The notes under the pieces were generated by a model that was given only the letters and a program-made list of their open reading frames with translations, ran no database searches and had not been told where the DNA came from. From contig NZ_CP094459.1 in the NCBI RefSeq assembly GCF_022809715.1, forward strand, positions 2,604,001 through 2,668,000: a DNA stretch of 64,000 nucleotides, written 5' to 3'. Source of the stretch: Burkholderia pyrrocinia (GTDB lineage Bacteria; Pseudomonadota; Gammaproteobacteria; Burkholderiales; Burkholderiaceae). A program made the translations under genes and the position numbers. Below, piece after piece: positions 16,904 through 25,140 of this stretch (positions within the stretch are counted from its first letter, which is position 1; every line of letters begins with the position of its first letter).

Positions 16904-18796
16904 ATGCCTGGAACCGCAGCGCCCGGCCGGCGACGCACGTCCGTGCCGGCTCCGGCCCCGCACACCCGCCCAACCGCCGACGCCGACCTCACCGCGACGC
17001 TTGACGCCGCCGGCACGCCTGTCATGGCCGTGACCGCCGCGACCAGCATCACGCGCGACCGCTCGCGCCTGCTCGGCTGGCGCGCGTGGCTGCTCGCCGC
17101 CGCGCTGGTCTGCGCGTATGTGCTGCCCGGCGTGCTCGGCCACGATCCGTGGAAACAGGACGAAACCTACACGTTCGGCATCATCCAGCACATGCTCGAG
17201 ACCGGCGATTTCGTCGTGCCGACCAATGCCGGCCTGCCGTTCATGGAAAAACCGCCGCTTTACGCGTGGGTCGCGACCAGCCTCGCGTGGCTGCTGCAGC
17301 GCGTGATGCCGCTGCACGACGCGGCACGGCTCGCGAGCGCGCTGTTCGCCGCACTCGCGTTCGGCTTCATCGCGCGCGCGGCGCGCATCGCCAGCCGCGC
17401 GGACAGCTGGTTCGACCTGCGTGTGATCGGCCCCGTCGTGCTGAGCGCGGGCACACTCGTCGTCATCAAGCACATGCACGACATGATGACGGACGTCGCG
17501 CTGTTCGCCGGCACGGCAATAGGCTTCTGCGGCCTGCTCGAACTCGTGATGCGGCACGTCGCGCACGCGCAGCAGATGCGGCACGGGCTGCCGGTCCGGC
17601 CGTCGGGCCGCTGGGCGGCGCCGATCTTCGGCGCGGGCGTCGGCATCGCGCTGATGGCGAAGGGGCTGTTCGTGCCGCTCGTGTTCGCGGCCACGCTCGT
17701 CGGCGCGCTGGTGCTGTACCCGGCCTGCCGCACCCGCTCGTTCGCGCGCGCACTCGGCATCGCCGCGCTCGTGTTCGCGCCGTTCGCGCTGATCTGGCCG
17801 ACTGCGCTGTTCCTGCGTTCCGAGACACTGTTCATGACGTGGTTCTGGGACAACAACGTCGGCCGCTTCTTCGGCTTCTCCGTCCCTGAACTCGGCGCGG
17901 AAAACGACAAGCCGTTCTTCATCCTGCGCGCGTTCCTGCTCGTCGGCTTCCCGGTCGCGCCGCTCGCGATCGTCGCGCTCGCGCGCGGTGCATGGCGCGA
18001 CTGGCGCACGCCGCGCATCGCGCTGCCCGTGCTGTTCGCCGGCGTGGGGCTCGCGGTGCTGCAGGTGTCCGCAACGTCGCGCCAGCTCTACATCCTGCCG
18101 TTCTTCGCGCCGCTCGCGCTGGTCGCCGCGCAGGCGATCGAACGCATTCCGCGCACGCTGCATCTCGCGTGGGATTACTTCAGCCGCGTGCTGTTCGGTA
18201 CGGCCGCCGCACTCGCCTGGGGCATCTGGGCAGTAATGGCCGATCCGGCCGCGTCGCGCGCGGATCTCGCGCTGCTCGGCCGCTGGCTGCCGCTCGACTG
18301 GACGATGCCGATCGAGCCCGCGCTCGTGGTCGGTGCGCTCGCGCTGACGGTCGGCTGGCTGACGCTGCTGCCGAAGCTGCGCACGACGGGCCTTTGGCGC
18401 GGCGCGCTGTCGTGGGGCGCCGGCGCGGTCGTCGCGTGGGGGCTCATCTATACGCTGCTGCTGCCGTGGCTCGACGTCGCGAAGAGCTACCGCTCGGTGT
18501 TCGACGACCTGAACGCGCATCTCGCGCTCGAATGGAACGACGGCGACTGCATGGCGAGCCTGCACGGGCTCGGCGAATCGGAAGCGCCGATGCTGTACTA
18601 CTTCTCCGGCATCCAGCACACGCCGATCGACGACGCGAAGACGACGCGCTGCACGTGGATGATCGTCCAGGGTGTGCGGGCCGTCGATCCGGCGCCCGGC
18701 AGCGAATGGAAGCTGTTCTGGACGGGCGCGCGCCCGGGCGACAACGACGAACTGCTGCGCGTCTACGTGCGCACGCCCGAACAGCACCTGCAATGA
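16904..18796 (+). CDS. ArnT/PMT-family membrane glycosyltransferase (GT-C)
   Basis: 630 residues with about ten or more hydrophobic segments. The first periplasmic loop has GHDPWKQDETYTFGIIQHML followed by FMEKPPLYAWV, the acidic-motif region typical of the ArnT/PMT superfamily. These enzymes move a sugar from a polyprenyl-phosphate carrier onto lipid A or protein in the periplasm. The C-terminal ~150 residues are a soluble periplasmic domain (DLNAHLALEWNDGDCMASLH). ATG 16904 gives a ~40-residue Pro/Ala-rich N-terminal tail; ATG 17024, directly before the first hydrophobic region, is an equally possible start. No arn genes lie nearby, so an aminoarabinose role is not established. Confidence 0.88.
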   Translation: MPGTAAPGRRRTSVPAPAPHTRPTADADLTATLDAAGTPVMAVTAATSITRDRSRLLGWRAWLLAAALVCAYVLPGVLGHDPWKQDETYTFGIIQHMLETGDFVVPTNAGLPFMEKPPLYAWVATSLAWLLQRVMPLHDAARLASALFAALAFGFIARAARIASRADSWFDLRVIGPVVLSAGTLVVIKHMHDMMTDVALFAGTAIGFCGLLELVMRHVAHAQQMRHGLPVRPSGRWAAPIFGAGVGIALMAKGLFVPLVFAATLVGALVLYPACRTRSFARALGIAALVFAPFALIWPTALFLRSETLFMTWFWDNNVGRFFGFSVPELGAENDKPFFILRAFLLVGFPVAPLAIVALARGAWRDWRTPRIALPVLFAGVGLAVLQVSATSRQLYILPFFAPLALVAAQAIERIPRTLHLAWDYFSRVLFGTAAALAWGIWAVMADPAASRADLALLGRWLPLDWTMPIEPALVVGALALTVGWLTLLPKLRTTGLWRGALSWGAGAVVAWGLIYTLLLPWLDVAKSYRSVFDDLNAHLALEWNDGDCMASLHGLGESEAPMLYYFSGIQHTPIDDAKTTRCTWMIVQGVRAVDPAPGSEWKLFWTGARPGDNDELLRVYVRTPEQHLQ

Positions 18797-18801
18797 CGCG
18801 G

Positions 18802-18820
18802 GACGGCGCGGCGCGCCGTC
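18802..18820. terminator. GC-rich hairpin after the ArnT-like gene
   Basis: GACGGCGCG (18802-18810) and CGCGCCGTC (18812-18820) are exact inverse complements around one base. The run of T is only two bases, so termination is uncertain. The remaining ~170 bases to the convergent DUF924 gene show nothing else I can support. Confidence 0.35.
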
Positions 18821-18990
18821 TTGCCCGACTTCATCTCCGGCAAAAAGGTTGAGACCGGCCGCCTGAGCCGCGCGCAGGCTTCCCCATGCGATACGCCGCG
18901 CCGCCAGCCAGTTTCGCCGACCGCCAACGCAACCGCGCGAATCTGCGGGCTTGCCCCTCCCCCTCTTCAGTCACGCAACCGCCCTGAGCG

Positions 18991-19608
18991 TCAGAACGAC
19001 GAACCGGGCTCGCGAAGAAACGCCGTCTCCTCATCGGTCGACGCACGGCCGAGAATCGCGTTCCGGTGCGGAAAGCGACCGAAGCGCTCGACGACGGCCG
19101 CATGCAGCAACGCGAAGCGGTGATAGCTCTCGCACCCTGCCTCGTCGCGAATGCCCGCGCACAGGCGCACGGCCTCGCGCTGGCTGTCGATCGACTCGTC
19201 GTGCTCGAACGGCAGATACGCGAACGCGCGGTGATGGCCGCTCGGCAGTTGCGCATTCCAGCCGGCCGCGACGATGCGGCGTGCGAGCGCGAGCGCCTTC
19301 GGATCGGCGGCAAACGCGCGCGGCGTGCCGCGATGAATGTTGCGCGAGAACTGGTCGAGCACGACGATCAACGCAAGCGCACCCGACGGCGAGCCGGCCC
19401 AGTGATCGCATGCGCCGTCGCACGCGGCGTCGAGCAGCGCGCCGTAGCGCGTGCGCAGCAAGTCGTCGAACGCCGCGCCGCCGTTGAACCAGACCTTGCG
19501 TTCCTGCCCGAATTCGGCCGAGCCCGGTTCGCCGAACCAGAAATCCAGAATCTCGCGCGCTTGCGGATCCAGCGCCGCCGCGCCCGCCACCCCGGTGTCG
19601 ATCGTCAT
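18991..19608 (-). CDS. DUF924 family protein
   Basis: 205 residues. The family blocks are AREILDFWFGEPGSAEFGQE near the N terminus, LIVVLDQFSRNIHRGTPRAF in the middle, and FAYLPFEHDESIDSQREAVR plus HRNAILGRASTDEE toward the C terminus. It is predicted soluble and helical (TPR-like fold in solved DUF924 structures); the biochemical role is not known to me. Its ATG overlaps the TGA of the AlaX-like gene, so it is the second cistron of that pair. The opposite-strand frame here is a shadow. Confidence 0.9.
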   Translation of the reverse strand: MTIDTGVAGAAALDPQAREILDFWFGEPGSAEFGQERKVWFNGGAAFDDLLRTRYGALLDAACDGACDHWAGSPSGALALIVVLDQFSRNIHRGTPRAFAADPKALALARRIVAAGWNAQLPSGHHRAFAYLPFEHDESIDSQREAVRLCAGIRDEAGCESYHRFALLHAAVVERFGRFPHRNAILGRASTDEETAFLREPGSSF

Positions 19609-20336
19609 GCAAACTCCAGTACGAGGCGCCGCGTGCGCGCGCTCTTCTTTTCAAGTTTCGCGACGCGCAGGCTGCCGATTTCCGACGTGTTGCGCACATG
19701 CGTGCCGCCGCACGGCTGCAGGTCGACCTGCTCGATGCGCAGCAGCCGCACGCGGCCGAGGCCCATCGGCGGCTTCACGCTCATCGTGCGCACGAGTTCG
19801 GGCCGCTCGGCCATCTCGTCGTCGGTGATCCATTCGGTCGTGACCGGATGCGCGCCGGCGACCAGGCCGGCGAGGCGCCGCTCGACGTCGTCGCGGTCGA
19901 TCGCTTCGGACGTCGCGAAATCGAGCCGCACATAGTCGGCCGTCACGCTGCAGCCGTCGACCGAGTACGGCAACACCGCGCACATCAGGTGCGCGGCCGT
20001 ATGCAGACGCATATGCCGATAGCGGCGCGCCCAGTCGATCGCCGCGACCACGCGCGTGCCGGGCACGAGCATCGCGACGCGCGCCTCCTGCCCCGGTGCC
20101 GGCAGGTGCAACGCGTCGTCGGGCGTTGCGCCGTCGAACTTTGCCTTGCGCGTATCGGCGATTGCGATCGTGCTGCCGTCGGGCAGGGTCAGCGTGCCGG
20201 TGTCGCCGGCCTGGCCGCCGCCGAGCGGATAGAACACGGTGCGGTCGAGCCGGATGCCGTCGTCGCCGACGGCCTGAACGATCGCGTCGCACCGCGTGAG
20301 GTACGCGTCTTCGCGAAACAGCGCTTGTGTCGTCAT
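19605..20336 (-). CDS. Alanyl-tRNA editing protein (AlaX family)
   Basis: 243 residues, the larger AlaX type with an N-terminal beta-barrel-like domain plus the editing domain. It hydrolyses Ser- or Gly-mischarged tRNA-Ala. Zinc ligands are visible as HTAAH (in MRLHTAAHLMCAV) and C-x3-H (in LQPCGGTHVRNTSEIGS). FYPLGGGQAGDTGTLTL is the conserved N-terminal block, with a Gly-rich insertion typical of the large form. The start ATG 20336 (MTTQALFRED) is preferred over a 28-residue longer frame with no family similarity. Confidence 0.94.
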   Translation of the reverse strand: MTTQALFREDAYLTRCDAIVQAVGDDGIRLDRTVFYPLGGGQAGDTGTLTLPDGSTIAIADTRKAKFDGATPDDALHLPAPGQEARVAMLVPGTRVVAAIDWARRYRHMRLHTAAHLMCAVLPYSVDGCSVTADYVRLDFATSEAIDRDDVERRLAGLVAGAHPVTTEWITDDEMAERPELVRTMSVKPPMGLGRVRLLRIEQVDLQPCGGTHVRNTSEIGSLRVAKLEKKSARTRRLVLEFA

Positions 20337-20441
20337 CGGGCGAGCCTCGTATCGATTGCGGGAAACCGCCAGTGTCGCGCCGCGGGGCGCGCGCGCCCAG
20401 ACGCAGATCGTCCCGCGCACGGGCAGCGGCGTACCGGTCGA

Positions 20442-20852
20442 TCAACCGGGCCGGTTGCGCATCCAGTCGGCCGTGTCGTAGAACGAATGCATGAGCCGCT
20501 CGCGCAGCGGCTCGGGCAGCCCGACATCCTCCATCGCCCACGCCATGCAGCGCAGCCACTGGTCGCGCTCGACCGACGCGATCGGGAACGGCAGGTGCCG
20601 CGCGCGCAGCCGCGGATGGCCGAACCGGTCGATGTAGTGGTCGGGCCCGCCGAGCCAGCCGCACAGGAACCAGAACAGCTTGTCGCGCGAACCGTCGAGC
20701 GATGCCGGGTGCAACGCGCGAATCTGCGCGAACTCGGGCTCGAGGTCCATCAGGTCGTAGAAGCGGTCCACCATTTCGCGCACGCGGGCTTCGCCGCCCA
20801 CGAGCTCGAACGCCGTCGGCTGCGACGGCGCATCGTCATTCACATCGGTCAT
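20442..20852 (-). CDS. Group II truncated haemoglobin
   Basis: 136 residues, a 2-over-2 globin. ELVGGEARVREMVDRFYDLM holds the N-terminal helix with the conserved Phe-Tyr, KLFWFLCGWLGGPDHYIDRF covers the CD/E region with the distal residues, and HPRLRARHLPFPI contains the proximal His. This LGGP-x-H-Y...HP-x-LR-x-RH-x-x-F pattern is typical of the GlbO/YjbI type, linked to O2/NO chemistry. It lies 105 bases upstream of the AlaX gene on the same strand and 43 downstream of the permease gene. Confidence 0.92.
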   Translation of the reverse strand: MTDVNDDAPSQPTAFELVGGEARVREMVDRFYDLMDLEPEFAQIRALHPASLDGSRDKLFWFLCGWLGGPDHYIDRFGHPRLRARHLPFPIASVERDQWLRCMAWAMEDVGLPEPLRERLMHSFYDTADWMRNRPG

Positions 20853-20895
20853 ACGGATAGTCGGAAAACGGGATCTTCGGGGCCGCCGGCGACGC

Positions 20896-23511
20896 TCATG
20901 CGTCGCGCAGCGACTGCAGCGCGGGGCGCCGCAACACATTATGCAGGCTCAGCCAGCCGGCCGCACCGGCGCACGCGACGCCGGCCGCGATACCGGCCGG
21001 CACGAGCCACGGATCGACGGCAAGCCGGAAATCGAACACGCGTGACGCGAGCACCCAGCCGACCGCGATCGCGCCCGCCGACGCCAGCGCGCCGGCCAGC
21101 GCGCCGACCACGACGAATTCCGCACGCTGCACCGCATTGACCTGCGCGCGCGACGCGCCGAGCGCGCGCAGCAGCGCGGCCTCGCGCACCCGCTCGTCGC
21201 GCGAGCCGGCGAGCGCCGTGTACAGCACGAGCACGCCGGCCGCGAGCGTGAACGCGAACAGGAACTGCACCGCGCCGACCACCTGCAGCATCATCCGCTG
21301 CAGCTGCGCGAGGATCGGCGCGACGTCGATCGCGGTCAGGTTCGGGTAGCGCGCGATCAGCGGATCGAGCAGCGCGGCGTCGGATGCGGGCAGATGGAAG
21401 CTCGTGAGGTAGACGGCCGGGAAATCCTTCAGCATCGGCGGCGGCATCAGCACGAAGAAGTTGACGCGGAACGTGCCCCAGTCGAGCTTGCGCACGCTCG
21501 TGATCGGCGCGTCGACCGTCAGCCCCGTCACGTCGAAGCGCAGCGTGTCGCCCGGCTTCACGTTCAGCGTCTTCGCGAGGCCGGCCTCGATCGAAATCTG
21601 CGGCGTGGCCGCGGTGCCGAACCAGTCGCCTGCGACGATCCGGTTGTCGGACGGCAGCTCGGTCGTATACGACAGGTTGAACTCGCGGTCGACGAGCCGG
21701 CGCGCCTCGTCGGACGGATAGGCGTCCGGATTCACCGGCTTGCCGTTGATCGCGACGAGGCGGCCGCGCACCATCGGCGCGGGCACCGCGTCGCGCACGC
21801 CGTGCGCGGCCAGATAGGCCGCGACGTCGTCGCGCTGGTCGGGCTGGATGTCGATCAGGAACTGGTTCGGCGCATCGGGCGGCGTCGATTGCCGCCAGCC
21901 CGCGACGAGGTCGTTGCGCGTGATCGCGATCAGCAGCAGGCACATCAGGCCGAGCGCGAGCGCGGTGATCTGCAGCGCGCTGGCCGTGCCGCGCCGATGC
22001 AGCGACGCGAGCGCATAGCGCCAGCCGACGCCCGCGGCCACGCGCGCGTTGCGCACCGCGTGCGCGGCCGCGAACAGCACGAGCCGCGCGATCAGCGCGA
22101 AACCGACCAGCGCGCCGGCGAAGCCGCCCGCGACGATCAGGCCGAGCTTCAGGTCGCCGGCGGCCGCGATCAGCAGCCCTGCGAACAGCACGACGCCGAC
22201 CGCATACGCGGCCCACGCGGTGCGCGACGCATCGCCCCACTCGCGGCGCAGCACGCGCACCGGCGGCACGCGCGTGAGCGGCACGAGCGGCGGCAGCGCG
22301 AAGCCGAGCAGCAGCACGAGCGCGGCACCCACGCCGATGAGCGCCGGCCACAGCGTGGGCGGCGGCAGCACGACTTCGATCAGGCCGCCGAGCGCGGCCA
22401 GCAACGCCCAGTGGCCGCCGTAGCCGAGCACCGCGCCCGCGGCGCCCGACACGATCCCGATGCCGACGAATTCGAGCGCGAACAGCGCGCCGAGCGTGCG
22501 GCGGCTCACGCCGAGGCAGCGCATCGTCGCGCAGCCGTCGAGATGGCGCCGCATGTAGCGCTGCGCGGCCATCGCGATCGCGACCGCCGCGAGCAGCGCG
22601 GTCAGCAGCGCGACGAGCGTCAGGAAATGGCGCGCGCGATCCAGCGTCTGCCGCACCTGCGGCTGGCCTTCCTGCAACGACTCGAGCCCGACGCCGCGCA
22701 GCTTCCCGCCGTCGACGCGCTCGTGCGCATAGGTTTCGAAACGCGCGACGGCCTGCGCGTCGCCGGCGACCAGCAGCCGGTACGTGACGCGGCTGCCGTA
22801 GCCGGTGAGCCCCGTCGCGGCGAGTTCGTCCGCGCGCATCATCAGCCGCGGCGAAAAATTGACGAACGAAAAGCCGCGATCGAGTTCGCGGGATATCGAT
22901 GCGGCGACCGTGAACGTGCGCAGCCCGACGCGCACCGTATCGCCTGCCTTCAGGTGCAGCGCATCGAGCAGCGCGGGATCGGCCCACACGGTGCCGGGCG
23001 CGGGAATCGCGGTCGCCTTGTGCGCGGCGGCGGCGCCGGCCGGCAGGATCTCGACCGCGCCGCGCAGCGGATATCCGGGCGACACGGCCTTCACGGCCGC
23101 GAGGCGCGCGGGCGCCGCGTCGCTCGCCTGCCCGCCCGCGGTGGACGCGATCATGCTCGGGAAAATCGCGGTCGTCGCGGTACGCAGGCCGAGTGCGCGG
23201 GCCTGACGGTCGAACGACGGATCGACGGGACGGTCGGCGCGCACGACGAAATCGGCGCCGAGCATCTGGCGCGCGTCGCGCTCGAGCCCCTGGCGCAGGC
23301 GGTCGGCGAGAAAGCCGACGCTCGTCAGTGCCGCGACCGCGAGCACCAGTGCGAGTACGAGCAGCGTCAACTCGCCCGCGCGCCAGTCGCGCGCAGTCAT
23401 CCGCGCGGCCTGGCGGATCAGGTCGCGCAGACCGAAGCGGCCGGCATGCGCGAGCATGTCATGGCCGGGTTGCCCGGCCGGCGGCTGCGCCGCGTGTTGC
23501 CGCCCCTTCAA
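20896..23511 (-). CDS. FtsX-type ABC transporter permease (YbbP-like, two FtsX domains)
   Basis: About 871 residues. An N-terminal membrane segment (ELTLLVLALVLAVAALTSVG) is followed by a large periplasmic domain (~residues 60-270), then FtsX-like clusters around residues 290-420 and 740-860, with further segments in the middle. LLTALLAAVAIAMAAQRYMR and AALLRALGASRAQVNAVQ are the family landmarks. E. coli YbbP works with the ATPase YbbA; no ATPase gene lies next to this one. The TTG at 23511 overlaps the TGA of the DUF4126 gene and has GGGGGT nine bases upstream; ATG 23457 is the conservative alternative. Confidence 0.9.
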   Translation of the reverse strand: MKGRQHAAQPPAGQPGHDMLAHAGRFGLRDLIRQAARMTARDWRAGELTLLVLALVLAVAALTSVGFLADRLRQGLERDARQMLGADFVVRADRPVDPSFDRQARALGLRTATTAIFPSMIASTAGGQASDAAPARLAAVKAVSPGYPLRGAVEILPAGAAAAHKATAIPAPGTVWADPALLDALHLKAGDTVRVGLRTFTVAASISRELDRGFSFVNFSPRLMMRADELAATGLTGYGSRVTYRLLVAGDAQAVARFETYAHERVDGGKLRGVGLESLQEGQPQVRQTLDRARHFLTLVALLTALLAAVAIAMAAQRYMRRHLDGCATMRCLGVSRRTLGALFALEFVGIGIVSGAAGAVLGYGGHWALLAALGGLIEVVLPPPTLWPALIGVGAALVLLLGFALPPLVPLTRVPPVRVLRREWGDASRTAWAAYAVGVVLFAGLLIAAAGDLKLGLIVAGGFAGALVGFALIARLVLFAAAHAVRNARVAAGVGWRYALASLHRRGTASALQITALALGLMCLLLIAITRNDLVAGWRQSTPPDAPNQFLIDIQPDQRDDVAAYLAAHGVRDAVPAPMVRGRLVAINGKPVNPDAYPSDEARRLVDREFNLSYTTELPSDNRIVAGDWFGTAATPQISIEAGLAKTLNVKPGDTLRFDVTGLTVDAPITSVRKLDWGTFRVNFFVLMPPPMLKDFPAVYLTSFHLPASDAALLDPLIARYPNLTAIDVAPILAQLQRMMLQVVGAVQFLFAFTLAAGVLVLYTALAGSRDERVREAALLRALGASRAQVNAVQRAEFVVVGALAGALASAGAIAVGWVLASRVFDFRLAVDPWLVPAGIAAGVACAGAAGWLSLHNVLRRPALQSLRDA

Positions 23512-24125
23512 TCGCGCTTACCCCCAATCGAGTTGAGCCGCGACACCATGTGGTTCGCCATCCCGCGAAAACCGCCCGACACGCCGCGCCACAGGCGCGG
23601 CAGCGCCCAGGCCGAAGCGGCGATGAAGGCCGCGAGCAGCACGAGGAACGCGAGCGGGACAAAGAATGCGAGCGCGAGCCCGCCGACCACGAGGCCGTCC
23701 TCGGTCGACGACGCAACCCAGTTCGAAATCGGTTCGGGAGACAGGTTGATCAGTGCGCGCGTACCGGCCTTCGCCACGTGCGCGGCGCCGGCGAGCGAAC
23801 CGCCTGCAAGGCCCGCGACCGCGAGCACGGTCGGATCGGCATGGCCGAGCGCGCCGGCTGCGAGCACGGCGCCGGCCGGGATGCGGATGAAGGTATGCAC
23901 GGCATCCCACAGCGAGTCGAACGCGGGGATCTTGTCGGCAAGGAATTCGGTGACGGTAAGCACGGCGGCGGCGCCGATGACCCACGGCGACATCAGGACG
24001 GCCAGCGTGTCGGGCAGATGGAGCCAGCCGACCCGCGCCAGCACGCCGGCGATCAGCACCGTCAGGTACAGGCGCAGCCCGCTCGCCCACGCGAGCCCCG
24101 CGCCGAGCGAAATGGCTTCGATCAT
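23508..24125 (-). CDS. DUF4126 family integral membrane protein
   Basis: 205 residues with five or so hydrophobic segments; it begins MIEAISLGAGLAWASGLRLY, the typical N terminus of this family. Conserved pieces include FLADKIPAFDSLWDAVHTFI and RIPAGAVLAAGALG. Function is unknown. ATG 24125 has AAGGAGAGGG just upstream, a strong ribosome site that settles the start. It is the first gene of a pair with the FtsX-type permease, with stop and start overlapping, so the proteins may act together. Confidence 0.9.
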   Translation of the reverse strand: MIEAISLGAGLAWASGLRLYLTVLIAGVLARVGWLHLPDTLAVLMSPWVIGAAAVLTVTEFLADKIPAFDSLWDAVHTFIRIPAGAVLAAGALGHADPTVLAVAGLAGGSLAGAAHVAKAGTRALINLSPEPISNWVASSTEDGLVVGGLALAFFVPLAFLVLLAAFIAASAWALPRLWRGVSGGFRGMANHMVSRLNSIGGKRD

Positions 24126-24269
24126 GGCCCTCTCCTTGCACTTTCCGTGCGCTTTGCCGATCGATCGGGTCGGGTCGGTCAGACCGGCCGCGCGGCGCGT
24201 GGCGACCGGCGCCGCAGGCCGCGAACGGCACAACGACATTCAGGCCCGAATGCGTTCCATTATAGACAG
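24126..24269. other. Intergenic DNA before the palindromic element
   Basis: No gene or clear signal seen apart from the DUF4126 ribosome-binding site at the left edge. The sequence ATTATAGACAG adjoins the left arm of the element. Confidence 0.5.
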
Positions 24270-24564
24270 GTTAGGACCTGTTCCCGCTAATAACGGGCTT
24301 GCGCTGGCCGCCAGAAGGGCCGAGCGCAAGAAATGCGACGAAGCGAATACTCGACGTATTCGCGAGGAGCATGACGCGGCGATCGGCCCTTCTGGGGGCC
24401 AGCCCCACGAATGATTTTCTCCAAACAGGGGAACGTGCCTTGCCGGTCGTATTGCGGCGTCGCGCGTCGCTTGTTTGGCTCGGCCAAACGGCGCTCCTTG
24501 CTTCTTGCACTCCGACCGGCAAGGCACGTTCGCAAGCCCGTTATTAGCGGGAACAGGTCCTAAC
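24270..24564. repeat. 295-bp palindromic element with perfect 34-bp inverted ends and internal stem arms
   Basis: Bases 24270-24303 and 24531-24564 are exact inverse complements over 34 bp; the outer end reads GTTAGGACCTGTTCCC. Inside, 24304-24323 pairs with 24383-24402 (20 bp, one mismatch) and encloses GCGAATAC/GTATTCGC (24343-24350, 24356-24363). A second arm, 24431-24449 with 24513-24531 (19 bp perfect), encloses GTTTGGC/GCCAAAC (24473-24479, 24483-24489). Between the arms, CCCC (24403-24406) and GGGG (24428-24431) could close a third loop. Either DNA strand can fold into a T- or clover-shaped structure. The short open frames inside are symmetrical artefacts of the arms. No flanking target duplication is seen. 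Likely a non-autonomous mobile or REP-like element, or a structured RNA gene. Confidence 0.85.
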
Positions 24565-24610
24565 GGGCAGCCGGCGCAATTCCGCAGTGCGGTGCCCGGG
24601 CGCGGCGGGC

Positions 24611-24655
24611 CCGGGACTCCGTCGTCCGGGACTCCGTCGTCCGGGACCCCGGCGT
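24611..24655. repeat. Three tandem 15-bp repeats beside sugE
   Basis: CCGGGACTCCGTCGT occurs at 24611-24625 and 24626-24640, then a copy with two changes (CCGGGACCCCGGCGT) at 24641-24655. The array ends at the first base of the sugE stop codon. Confidence 0.8.
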
Positions 24656-24975
24656 CAGGCGGCCGACGACAGCTTGAGGCCGATCAGCCCGGCGACGATC
24701 AGCGCAGCGCTCGCGACGCGCGCGACGGTCAGCGCCTCGCCCATCATCACGATGCCGAACACGAACGCGCCGACCGCGCCGATGCCCGTCCACACCGCGT
24801 ACGCGGTGCCGAGCGGCAACTGGCGCATCGCGACCGCGAGCAGCCCGAAGCTGGCCAGCGCCGTCACGATCGTAAACACCGACGGGCCGAGCTTCGTGAA
24901 GCCGTCCGACGATTTCATGCCGGCCGCCCAGGCCACTTCCAGCAAACCGGCAATCAACAACAATACCCACGCCAT
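24655..24975 (-). CDS. sugE: Guanidinium exporter of the small multidrug resistance family
   Basis: 106 residues with four membrane helices. It closely matches SugE/Gdx: [20 protein letters not shown] with the essential Glu of helix 1, and [20 protein letters not shown], the hallmark of the Gdx subtype. Gdx proteins are dual-topology antiporters that export guanidinium in exchange for protons; some were named for quaternary-ammonium resistance. The longer upstream frame to 25074 covers the riboswitch and is not coding; ATG 24975 is the start. The presence of a guanidine-II riboswitch in the leader independently supports the substrate assignment. Confidence 0.95.
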   Translation of the reverse strand: MAWVLLLIAGLLEVAWAAGMKSSDGFTKLGPSVFTIVTALASFGLLAVAMRQLPLGTAYAVWTGIGAVGAFVFGIVMMGEALTVARVASAALIVAGLIGLKLSSAA

Positions 24976-24997
24976 CGCGACGTACTCCGTATCGGAT

Positions 24998-25041
24998 GGG
25001 GCCGTCCCCGTTGAAGCGAATGACCCGGGGTCGTCCCCGGG
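24998..25041 (-). promoter_or_regulatory. Guanidine-II (mini-ykkC) riboswitch
   Basis: In the sugE transcript, the first hairpin is CCCGGGG-ACGA-CCCCGGG (25041-25024) and the second GGGG-ACGG-CCCC (25009-24998), joined by 14 bases. Two short GC stems with ACGR loops are the whole consensus of guanidine-II RNAs. A CGGAG ribosome site follows within ten bases of the second stem, so guanidine would control access of the ribosome. A TATACT -10-like box at 25056-25051 would start the transcript just before the first hairpin. Confidence 0.85.
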
Positions 25042-25140
25042 CGGCGCCGAGTATAACAAGAGGCTTACGGACACGCCGGACGCGGCGCACGGCCGGCGGC
25101 CGATCCGGGGCAGGATCGGCCGGGCCCGGTCAGTTCGGCA

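Noticed and set aside
21394..24414. A 1006-codon frame on the plus strand opposite the FtsX-type permease
   Set aside because: Same reasoning; it also runs into the palindromic element, which is non-coding.
24240..24547. Short open frames on both strands inside the palindromic element
   Set aside because: The frames end in the same residues on both strands because the arms are inverse copies; no ribosome site and no conserved features.
24270..24564. Integron attC site
   Set aside because: attC begins with RYYYAAC and ends with GTTRRRY; this element has the opposite orientation (GTTAGGA at the start, TCCTAAC at the end) and the seventh base does not fit. No integrase is nearby.
24255..24575. 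Target-site duplication flanking the palindromic element
   Set aside because: Left flank ATAGACAG and right flank GGGCAGCC share only CAG at different distances; no direct duplication.
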